Below, in pieces: positions 54,825 to 61,310 of a stretch of 61,310 nt of DNA. The position numbers were made by a program, and so were the translations under genes. Numbering within the stretch: the first letter of the stretch is position 1; the number at the start of each line of letters is the position of its first letter. Source of the DNA: an uncultured Synechococcaceae cyanobacterium (lineage in GTDB: Bacteria; Cyanobacteriota; Cyanobacteriia; PCC-6307; Cyanobiaceae); contig CACAVZ010000007.1 in the NCBI GenBank assembly GCA_902536065.1, positions 1 to 61,310 on the forward strand, written 5' to 3'. The notes under the pieces are model-generated. The model did no database searches and was not told where the DNA came from. It saw only the letters and a program-made list of their open reading frames with translations.

Positions 54825-55919
54825 TTAACTCATCTCATCATTAAAATCTTCCATCATTCTCTTTTGTTCTTGTGCTATGCATGCATCAATTACTTCATCC
54901 AATTGACCAGCAAGAATTGGTTCAAGAGAAAAATTTAAGCCTAATCTATGATCAGTTGTCCTATTATCTTTAAAATTATATGTTCTAATTTTTTCACTCC
55001 TATCACCTGTTCCAACCTGCGAAAGCCTTTGTGATCTCTCTTTGGCATTAGCTTCTTTTAATTGAATTTCATATAATTTGGCTCTTAAGATTTCCATTGC
55101 TCGTTCACGATTTTGCAATTGTGATCTTTCTTGAGTACAAAAAACTCTTATTCCTGTGGGCTTATGGAGAAGATCAATAGCAGTCTCTACCTTATTAACA
55201 TTCTGTCCCCCTGCACCTCCTGACCTTGCCGTACCAACCTCTAAATCGGTCGGATCAATTTTAACCTCAACAGGATCAGCCTCAGGCATGACTGCAACTG
55301 TAGCAGTAGAGGTATGAACTCTACCTTGAGATTCAGTAGCTGGAACTCTTTGAACTCTATGTACACCAGCCTCAAATTTAAGTTGACTATATACAGAATC
55401 TCCCTTAACGGATATAACTAACTCTTTGAATCCGCCCATATCTGACTCAGAGGCACTAACAGGTTTTACGGACCATCCAATTTTTTGCCCATATCTTTCA
55501 TACATTCTTGCTAGATCGCCCGCCCATATACAAGCCTCGTTACCTCCAGCACCGGCTCTGATTTCTAACATTACACTTCTTTCATCTCTTGGATCTTTTG
55601 GTAATAAAGCGATTGTGGTTTTTTGAATAAGTTCGTTCTTACATTCCTCAAGGTTTGTTATCTCTTCATTAATTAAAGCTTCCATCTCTTTATCATTTCT
55701 ATTCTCTTTCAGTAAATTCTTTGAATCTGCAATTTCCTTATCAGTATTAAGTAATTTATTAAAGTCCATTACCAAAGGTTCCAACTTTGACCTTTCTCTT
55801 GCTATTGATTCTAATTTTTTAGGATCATTAGCTATATCAGGATCTGCTAGCTGAACTTCCAAATTTTCAAAACTTTCTGCAGCAGTTTTCAACCTTGTAA
55901 TTAATGTTGAGTATTCCAA
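54825..55919 (-). CDS. prfA: Peptide chain release factor 1
   Basis: Terminates translation at UAA and UAG; 364 residues. The codon-reading PxT motif is PAT in [15 protein letters not shown], and the catalytic GGQ is G237-G238-Q239 in [10 protein letters not shown]. The N-terminal coiled-coil domain (1-105) is complete. It closes the ribosomal operon after rpmE (28-base gap) and is convergent with the HNH gene. Confidence 0.97.
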   Translation of the reverse strand: MEYSTLITRLKTAAESFENLEVQLADPDIANDPKKLESIARERSKLEPLVMDFNKLLNTDKEIADSKNLLKENRNDKEMEALINEEITNLEECKNELIQKTTIALLPKDPRDERSVMLEIRAGAGGNEACIWAGDLARMYERYGQKIGWSVKPVSASESDMGGFKELVISVKGDSVYSQLKFEAGVHRVQRVPATESQGRVHTSTATVAVMPEADPVEVKIDPTDLEVGTARSGGAGGQNVNKVETAIDLLHKPTGIRVFCTQERSQLQNRERAMEILRAKLYEIQLKEANAKERSQRLSQVGTGDRSEKIRTYNFKDNRTTDHRLGLNFSLEPILAGQLDEVIDACIAQEQKRMMEDFNDEMS

Positions 55920-55947
55920 ATGAAATTGTGCTTAATTTTTGAAAATT

Positions 55948-56214
55948 TTATTTTTTAGAATTTTTTTCTTCTTTTTGCTCTTTTGATGAATCTGAATCTG
56001 AATTAGCTGAACCCATTCCATATTTTTTCATAAACCTATCGACTCTACCCTCTGTATCAAGAATTTTCTGAGTTCCAGTAAAGAAAGGATGATTACCACT
56101 CCATACATCGACATGTAGCTCCGGCTGTGTTGAACCAGTAGTCATTACGACTTCACCGTTACAAATAACTTTTGCATCTGGATACCATTTTGGGTGTATT
56201 TCTGATTTTGGCAT
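55948..56214 (-). CDS. rpmE: 50S ribosomal protein L31
   Basis: An 88-residue L31. MPKSEIHPKWYPDAKVICNG and HVDVWSGNHPFFTGTQK define it. Only one cysteine (C18) is present and the second-half CxxC is replaced (VWSGNH), so this is the zinc-free type. A Ser/Lys/Glu-rich tail (73-88) ends the protein. Confidence 0.95.
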   Translation of the reverse strand: MPKSEIHPKWYPDAKVICNGEVVMTTGSTQPELHVDVWSGNHPFFTGTQKILDTEGRVDRFMKKYGMGSANSDSDSSKEQKEEKNSKK

Positions 56215-56228
56215 GATTTTAAATTCCT

Positions 56229-56639
56229 TTAACGTTTAGAGAATTGAGGAGCTTTTCTTGCTTTTTTAAGTCCATATTTTCTTCTTTCTTTAGCTCTTGG
56301 ATCTCTACTTAGATGTCCTTCAGTTTTGAGCGGTTTCCTATTGTCAGGAGATAATTCGCAAAGTGCTCTTGCTGCTCCTTGCTTGATAGCGTCTGCTTGA
56401 CCTGTTAATCCACCACCAAAAACATTTACTAAGATATCATAAGAATTTTCAAGGCCTAATGTCTGTAAAGGTGCTTTTATTGAATTTAAGTGCAGAGGAT
56501 TAAAGTTTAAGTAATCATCTCCAGAACGACCATTAATTTTTATTAGCCCGTTTCCTGGAATCAAACGAACTCTAGCAACAGAAGTTTTTCTTCTTCCAGT
56601 TCCCCAATACACAGCTTTGTTTTTTATTTGACTATTCAT
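56229..56639 (-). CDS. rpsI: 30S ribosomal protein S9
   Basis: A 136-residue 30S head protein whose C-terminal tail ([12 protein letters not shown]) reaches the P-site t[19 protein letters not shown] and [19 protein letters not shown] are diagnostic. It follows rplM by nine bases, the normal rplM-rpsI pair. Confidence 0.97.
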   Translation of the reverse strand: MNSQIKNKAVYWGTGRRKTSVARVRLIPGNGLIKINGRSGDDYLNFNPLHLNSIKAPLQTLGLENSYDILVNVFGGGLTGQADAIKQGAARALCELSPDNRKPLKTEGHLSRDPRAKERRKYGLKKARKAPQFSKR

Positions 56640-56648
56640 TTTGATTAG

Positions 56649-57080
56649 TTAACTATTTAATAATACAGGATTCTGAGCAGCATGAGGATGATCAGAACCT
56701 TTATAAACTTTAAGTTTTTTAAATTGCTGTCTTCCTAAGGAGTTATGTGGAAGCATACCTTTAACAGCTTGCTCGATAATTCTTTCAGGAATTCTCTCTT
56801 GCAGAGACTCAAATTTTTCAGTTTTCATTCCTCCTGGTCTGCCAGAATGTCTTCTATATAACTTTTGTGATGCTTTTTTGCCTGTTACCTCTACTTTTTC
56901 CGCATTTACTACAATGACAAAATCTCCAGTATCTAAATGAGGAGTGAATGTTGGTTTATTCTTTCCTCTTAATACAGTTGCAATTTCTGTAGCAACTCTA
57001 CCAAGTGTCTTATCTTTTGCATCAACTAAAAACCAATTTCTTTCAATGGTTTCTATCGAAGGAGTAATTGTTTTATTCAT
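56649..57080 (-). CDS. rplM: 50S ribosomal protein L13
   Basis: A 143-residue early-assembly 50S protein. [30 protein letters not shown] and the [18 protein letters not shown] segment identify it. It lies 114 bases downstream of truA; that gap is AT-rich with no clear terminator, so it may contain a separate promoter. Confidence 0.97.
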   Translation of the reverse strand: MNKTITPSIETIERNWFLVDAKDKTLGRVATEIATVLRGKNKPTFTPHLDTGDFVIVVNAEKVEVTGKKASQKLYRRHSGRPGGMKTEKFESLQERIPERIIEQAVKGMLPHNSLGRQQFKKLKVYKGSDHPHAAQNPVLLNS

Positions 57081-57194
57081 TTACCAAATTTATTTAAATA
57101 AATTAAATTTAGTCTTAAATTCTACCTTATTAGATGAATAATGAACAACATTTTTCAATGATTTTCACAAAATATTCGCTTAATTAAACTTTAT

Positions 57195-58001
57195 TTAAGA
57201 AAAACCCTTAATCAAAAATATAGGAAAAAAATCATTATTATTAAACTTTTTAAACACATTTTCTCTGTAAACAGAATTTACAAAACATAACCCCTTAGCT
57301 GGGGCAGATTCTTTAACATCATTTTTCTTTTTGTTTACCCATCTATCTGTAAAAATTTCAGGAGATATTTTTTTTTCTCCCACTAGCACTAGTTGTCCAA
57401 CAATTAAACGGACCATTCCATATAGAAAACCAGTAGCTTTAATATCAACTAAAATCAAGTCTTCTACTCTTTTTATATCTATATTTTTTATTTTTGTAAT
57501 AGAGTTTGTCCTGTTACTTCCACTTTTCTGGAAAGCAAAAAAATCATGCTCTCCTTCCAGTTTCTTGGATGCATTTAACATTAAAACTTCATCTAATACT
57601 TTTTGATATCTATGCCATGACCAATTATTGATGAACAAGTTAGGAAATTTACTGTTATTTATGACATATCGATAATGTCTATACATTGCTGAATAGCATG
57701 CATGCCAACTAAAATTAACTTCAACTGATTCCAAGATCCTAATTGTGGAAGGTAAAAGAATATTTAAGATATCAGAAAAACTATTTCCTGGGATAACACA
57801 ATCAGTATCGAAGTGTACTACTTGACCTGATGCATGAACACCAGCATCAGTCCTACCTGCTGCAAAAGTCTTTACAATATGATTTGTAATCTTAAAGAGA
57901 GCTCTATCTAAGATTTCTTGAACTGTAATTGCATTTCTTTGTTTTTGCCAACCTGAATAATGAAACCCATCATATTGGACTAGTAACGCTACCCTTTTCA
58001 A
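57195..58001 (-). CDS. truA: tRNA pseudouridine(38-40) synthase TruA
   Basis: Modifies uridines 38-40 in the tRNA anticodon arm; 268 residues. The catalytic aspartate is in AGRTDAGVHASGQVVHF. YDGFHYSGWQKQ at the N-terminus and GTGFLYGMVR-like ATGFLYGMVRLIVG further on complete the family pattern. It follows rplQ by 37 bases, as in many bacteria. Confidence 0.96.
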   Translation of the reverse strand: MKRVALLVQYDGFHYSGWQKQRNAITVQEILDRALFKITNHIVKTFAAGRTDAGVHASGQVVHFDTDCVIPGNSFSDILNILLPSTIRILESVEVNFSWHACYSAMYRHYRYVINNSKFPNLFINNWSWHRYQKVLDEVLMLNASKKLEGEHDFFAFQKSGSNRTNSITKIKNIDIKRVEDLILVDIKATGFLYGMVRLIVGQLVLVGEKKISPEIFTDRWVNKKKNDVKESAPAKGLCFVNSVYRENVFKKFNNNDFFPIFLIKGFS

Positions 58002-58038
58002 AAGTTATTTTTTACTTAAAACCCCTTTATTAACTAAC

Positions 58039-58389
58039 TTAAACAAGTTCGATTATAGCCATTTGAGCGTTATCACCTTTTCTTGACACGGTTCTGACTA
58101 TTCTTGTATACCCCCCTTTTCTATCTCCATATCTTTCCTTTGCTTTTTCGAATAATGAATGAACTAATTTCTTATCATAGATATATCCAATAGCCCTTCT
58201 CCTAGATGACAAACTTCCCTCTTTAGCGAGTGAAATCATTCTTTCAGCTTCATTTCTTAGAGCTTTTGCCCTAGCTTTTGTTGTAGTTACTCTTCCTTCC
58301 CTGATTAATTGTGTAGTTAAACCTCTTAGAAGTGCTTTCCTCTGGTCTGCCGGTTTACTTAACAATGGAATTCTAAGTTGGTGTCTCAT
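58039..58389 (-). CDS. rplQ: 50S ribosomal protein L17
   Basis: A 116-residue protein starting [20 protein letters not shown] and carrying [17 protein letters not shown], both diagnostic. It follows rpoA by 14 bases, the conserved alpha-operon order. Confidence 0.97.
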   Translation of the reverse strand: MRHQLRIPLLSKPADQRKALLRGLTTQLIREGRVTTTKARAKALRNEAERMISLAKEGSLSSRRRAIGYIYDKKLVHSLFEKAKERYGDRKGGYTRIVRTVSRKGDNAQMAIIELV

Positions 58390-58403
58390 AATCTTAAAAA
58401 TTG

Positions 58404-59342
58404 TTAAACAGATGTTCTACTTTGTGGAATGGAAATGCCGATGCGCTCAAGAGCTTCAATGACCTCATCTGCAGATTTAGAGCCAAAGTTCTTAATTTCA
58501 AGAAGATCTTCGTAGCTGAAGCCCATTAAATCTGAAACCGAGTTAACTTGTGCTCTTTTTAAACAATTATATGCTCTAACGGACAAATTTAGTTCTTCAA
58601 GAGGAATTTGTGCTTCAGGAGATGGTTCAGGTTCTTCAGGAATTTCCTCAACCATTGTTACTGTAGCGAGGGGTTGAAAGAGTTCAATTAACTGGTTTGC
58701 TGCTTCAGCAATGGCATCATCAGGACTTGTAGAACCATCTGTAACAACTTCCATTTTCAATCTTTCTCTACCTGTTCCACCTTCTGCAACAGCAGTTTCA
58801 TCAACCGTAAAATTAACTCTCTTCACTGGCATAAAAACTGCATCTATTTGAAGTAAATCAATAGCAGTTGTTTCTTCATTCTTACGATCGACGGGTCTAT
58901 ATCCCACACCTCTTTCAACATGGATTTCCAATTCTAAGTTATGGCCATCTTGAATAGTTGCAATAGGTTTTTCACCATCAACAATTTCAACTTGAGATGA
59001 GAATTGTATATCATTCGCCTTCACCTCCATTGGACCACTTGCAACTAACCTGCCGATTTCAAGTTCCGGGTTAGAACTATTTATTGATAATTGCTTACAG
59101 TTGAGAAGAATATCTAAAACATCTTCTCTAACTCCAGGAATTGTTGCATATTCATGGTTGATTCCTGCAATTCTCACTGCAGTTACAGCACTTCCTTCAA
59201 GTCCTCCCATGAGGACTCTTCTGAGTGAATTACCCAGAGTTGTAGCTTGTCCCCTTTCTAGAGGACCAATTAAAAAAGTTCCTGTTTGGGAGCGATCATC
59301 TGCTATTTGATGGTCGATTCTGTCAATCTGGTATTGCAACAC
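58404..59342 (-). CDS. rpoA: DNA-directed RNA polymerase subunit alpha
   Basis: Dimerising scaffold of RNA polymerase; 312 residues. The N-terminal domain has [16 protein letters not shown] and GVGYRPV. A flexible acidic linker (about 228-245) precedes the C-terminal DNA/activator-binding domain ([18 protein letters not shown], then [16 protein letters not shown]). It lies downstream of rpsK with a 44-base gap that contains an unusual run of seven C/G (59369-59375). Confidence 0.98.
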   Translation of the reverse strand: MLQYQIDRIDHQIADDRSQTGTFLIGPLERGQATTLGNSLRRVLMGGLEGSAVTAVRIAGINHEYATIPGVREDVLDILLNCKQLSINSSNPELEIGRLVASGPMEVKANDIQFSSQVEIVDGEKPIATIQDGHNLELEIHVERGVGYRPVDRKNEETTAIDLLQIDAVFMPVKRVNFTVDETAVAEGGTGRERLKMEVVTDGSTSPDDAIAEAANQLIELFQPLATVTMVEEIPEEPEPSPEAQIPLEELNLSVRAYNCLKRAQVNSVSDLMGFSYEDLLEIKNFGSKSADEVIEALERIGISIPQSRTSV

Positions 59343-59386
59343 GGAAAAAAATAAGGTTAATGTTTTTTGGGGGGGATAGTTGAAAA

Positions 59387-59779
59387 CTAAACGCGTCGTC
59401 GTTTAGGTCTTCTACATCCATTATGAGGTAAAGGAGTTACATCTCTTATTAGAGTTATTTCTAAACCGGCCACTTGTAAAGCTCTTATGGCCGTTTCCCT
59501 ACCTGAGCCTGGGCCTCTTACTAATACTTCTATTTGTCTCATACCTTGATCAAGTGCTCTCCTTGCTGCAGCTTCAGCTGCTGTTTGAGCAGCAAATGGA
59601 GTTCCTTTGCGGGCACCTTTAAATCCGCTTGCCCCCGCAGAAGACCAAGAAATTACATGTCCAGAAGTGTCAGTAATTGAAACGATAGTATTATTGAATG
59701 TGCTTTGAATATGTACCACACCATTGGGTACATTACGTTTGGATTTCTTTGATCCGGTTTTTTTTACTGGAGCTGCCAT
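59387..59779 (-). CDS. rpsK: 30S ribosomal protein S11
   Basis: A 130-residue 30S platform protein. [34 protein letters not shown] and the C-terminal [16 protein letters not shown] are diagnostic. It is in the alpha operon between rpsM and rpoA. Confidence 0.98.
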   Translation of the reverse strand: MAAPVKKTGSKKSKRNVPNGVVHIQSTFNNTIVSITDTSGHVISWSSAGASGFKGARKGTPFAAQTAAEAAARRALDQGMRQIEVLVRGPGSGRETAIRALQVAGLEITLIRDVTPLPHNGCRRPKRRRV

Positions 59780-59823
59780 AATGTTTAGATTTAATACTGG
59801 AATTTGTTAAAAGATTTAATTAA

Positions 59824-60189
59824 TTATTTTTTTCTTCCAGCAACTGTTTTTCTTGAACCACGTCTTGTTCTAGCGTTAGTTCTAGTTCTTTGACCCCTGA
59901 CTGGAAGACTCATTCTGTGCCTTCTTCCTCTAACACACCCTATATCTTGTAAACGTTTTAAGGCCATTCCCTCTTTTCTTCTCAAATCCCCTTCTAAAGT
60001 GAATTCCTCTGTAGCACCTCTAAGTTTTTGCACATCAGAATCTGAAAGATCTTTAACACGAATATCTGGGTTTACACCCGTATTTGCAAGAATTAGTTTT
60101 GATCTTGTTAAACCAATTCCATAAACGTATGTTAGTGCTATCTCAACTCGCTTTTCGCGAGGTATGTCAATTCCTGCAATCCTGGCCAC
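59824..60189 (-). CDS. rpsM: 30S ribosomal protein S13
   Basis: A 121-residue 30S head protein. [20 protein letters not shown], the [20 protein letters not shown] region and the basic KKTVAGRKK-like tail identify it. It follows rpmJ by 42 bases. Confidence 0.98.
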   Translation of the reverse strand: MARIAGIDIPREKRVEIALTYVYGIGLTRSKLILANTGVNPDIRVKDLSDSDVQKLRGATEEFTLEGDLRRKEGMALKRLQDIGCVRGRRHRMSLPVRGQRTRTNARTRRGSRKTVAGRKK

Positions 60190-60231
60190 GTTTTTTGAGT
60201 AAGTAAAAGTTTGAAATTAAAGGGTTTTTGT

Positions 60232-60348
60232 TTAACCCTGACGCTGTTTATTGCGAGGTCTTTTCTTGTTAATAACATAGATTTTACCTCTTCTCCTCAC
60301 GATCTGATCGTCAGGGCTAATTTTTTTGACTGAGGATCTGACCTTCAT
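60232..60348 (-). CDS. rpmJ: 50S ribosomal protein L36, zinc-free variant
   Basis: A 38-residue protein read from the minus strand between adk and rpsM. It begins [10 protein letters not shown] and ends RPRNKQRQG, matching L36 end to end. The four zinc ligands of canonical L36 (C11, C14, C27, H33 in E. coli numbering) are S11, D14, N27 and N33 here, so the zinc ribbon is lost. Size, frame and operon position (adk-rpmJ-rpsM) are otherwise standard. Confidence 0.93.
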   Translation of the reverse strand: MKVRSSVKKISPDDQIVRRRGKIYVINKKRPRNKQRQG

Positions 60349-60393
60349 AGGGGTTTTGCAAATAAAACGTTAATATTATATTCTACATCATCA

Positions 60394-60942
60394 TCAAGCC
60401 ATTTTTCGTTTGATATCAGAAGAAATAGTTTTTAAATCTCTATCAGCATCAATATACTCTAGCAATGACAGATCTTTGAAATATTGAATCAATGGTTCTG
60501 TAGTTTTTTTATAAATATCAACTCTCGTTTTAATTGTCTCCTCAGTATCATCCTTTCTTCCTCTTAAAAGCAAACGCTTAATTAAAACTTCTTCTGGAAT
60601 ATCTAAGTAAAAAACTGCATCTAAAGGTTGATTTATTTCAATTAAGACTTCATTCAATGAATTTGCTTGAGATAAATTTCTTGGGAAGCCATCTAGAATC
60701 CAACCTTTATTATCCTTATCTAAATTTTGCCTTACTATCTCTAATACAAGTTCATCTTTGACAAGTTCGCCACGATTAATAATATCCTTTACCTGTTTGC
60801 CAAGGATAGTATCCATTTCAATTTCTTTTCTTAATAATTCACCTGTAGAGAGATGCAAATAAGAATTAGTTTGACTTAGTAAGTCTGCTTGAGTTCCTTT
60901 TCCTGCCCCAGGCGCTCCCAAAAATAGTAAATGTTTTTTCAT
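60394..60942 (-). CDS. adk: Adenylate kinase
   Basis: Balances ATP, ADP and AMP; 182 residues. The P-loop is [10 protein letters not shown] (9-18). [10 protein letters not shown] and WILDGFPRN follow, then a short LID ([13 protein letters not shown]), which makes it the short, zinc-free type. Its ATG shares one base with the secY stop (TAATG), so the two are translationally coupled. Confidence 0.97.
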   Translation of the reverse strand: MKKHLLFLGAPGAGKGTQADLLSQTNSYLHLSTGELLRKEIEMDTILGKQVKDIINRGELVKDELVLEIVRQNLDKDNKGWILDGFPRNLSQANSLNEVLIEINQPLDAVFYLDIPEEVLIKRLLLRGRKDDTEETIKTRVDIYKKTTEPLIQYFKDLSLLEYIDADRDLKTISSDIKRKMA

Positions 60943-61310
60943 TAATTATTAATTAGACCCTCATACCTCTGCGAAATAACATAAGTTTGAATTTGCTTAG
61001 CAGTATCAATAGCGACCCCAACAAGAATAAGTAATGAAGTTGCTCCTAATCCTTGAAAAGTTTGGACATTTGTAGCTCTCTCAACTGCAGCAGGAATTAT
61101 AGCTACTGATCCAAGAAATAATCCTCCTAAAAATGTCAGCCTATTTTGTATACCTGATAGGTAGTTTGCTGTATTAGATCCTGGTCTAACTCCTGGGATT
61201 GCAACTCCTCCTTTCTTTAAATTTGAAGCCACATCAACTGGGTTAATTGTAAGAGATGCATAAAAATAAGAGAACCCCAAAATTAAAGAAAAGAATGTAA
61301 GAGCATATGG
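60942..61310 (-). CDS. secY: Preprotein translocase subunit SecY (C-terminal part, runs off window)
   Basis: The last 122 codons of SecY. The fragment contains [19 protein letters not shown], the cytosolic loop [18 protein letters not shown], a helix with [14 protein letters not shown] and the last helix ([19 protein letters not shown]) with the C-terminal tail. The frame is open to the window edge at 61310, so the 5' part lies outside. It is the normal upstream neighbour of adk in the spc operon. Confidence 0.95.
   Translation of the reverse strand, partial: PYALTFFSLILGFSYFYASLTINPVDVASNLKKGGVAIPGVRPGSNTANYLSGIQNRLTFLGGLFLGSVAIIPAAVERATNVQTFQGLGATSLLILVGVAIDTAKQIQTYVISQRYEGLINN

Overview
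The window is core chromosome of a marine picocyanobacterium, almost certainly a low-GC (high-light type) Prochlorococcus. The evidence is a very AT-rich sequence, split rpoC1/rpoC2 RNA polymerase genes, psaA/psaB/psaL/psaI, a ferredoxin-type glutamate synthase, an LL-diaminopimelate aminotransferase, a cyanobacterial RNase E with a basic C-terminal nonapeptide, and very tight gene packing with overlapping convergent 3' ends. I see no insertion sequence, prophage, CRISPR array, rRNA operon or tRNA-borne island.

Layout. 1-9.5 kb: rpoB-rpoC1-rpoC2 (minus), followed at the edge by the first codons of another minus-strand gene. 9.7-14.1 kb: tatD, rpsT, hisD, rpiA and an HtrA protease. 14.2-19.8 kb: the rimP-nusA-ylxR-infB translation/antitermination operon (plus). 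19.8-23.6 kb: a small DUF3493-like membrane protein, tRNA-Thr(CGU), an unassigned radical SAM protein, clpS and dapL. 23.9-29.3 kb: rne overlapping rnhB, a DUF1997-like protein, pheA, a tocopherol/plastoquinone-type methyltransferase and a Lon-substrate-domain protein. 29.4-34.1 kb: the str operon rpsL-rpsG-fusA-tuf-rpsJ (minus). 34.3-40.1 kb: glsF, a YciI-like protein and lipA. 40.4-42.9 kb: the only accessory-looking stretch, with a serine-recombinase-like protein whose catalytic residues are altered, a 70-residue acidic protein, a beta-lactamase-fold hydrolase and an NlpC/P60 peptidase. 43-49.8 kb: psaI-psaL, a membrane-anchored hypothetical protein, a GT2 glycosyltransferase and psaA-psaB with a clear terminator. 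50.2-54.8 kb: a CbiG-CobJ fusion, a HAD phosphatase, tRNA-Ser(GCU), alr and an HNH nuclease. 54.8-61.3 kb: the distal spc/alpha ribosomal operon secY(partial)-adk-rpmJ-rpsM-rpsK-rpoA-rplQ-truA-rplM-rpsI-rpmE-prfA (minus).

Most genes serve transcription, translation, RNA decay and photosystem I. A recurrent theme is the absence of structural zinc sites: L36 has lost all four zinc ligands, the RNase E zinc-link cysteines are both serine, L31 is the cysteine-poor form and adenylate kinase is the short form. The best candidate for something undescribed is the 40.4-42.9 kb cluster with its repeat-bearing upstream region. Secondary candidates are the dense dyads ahead of psaA, the structured rne leader and the unassigned radical SAM protein. 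Gene functions are assigned from recognised family motifs; no database search was run.
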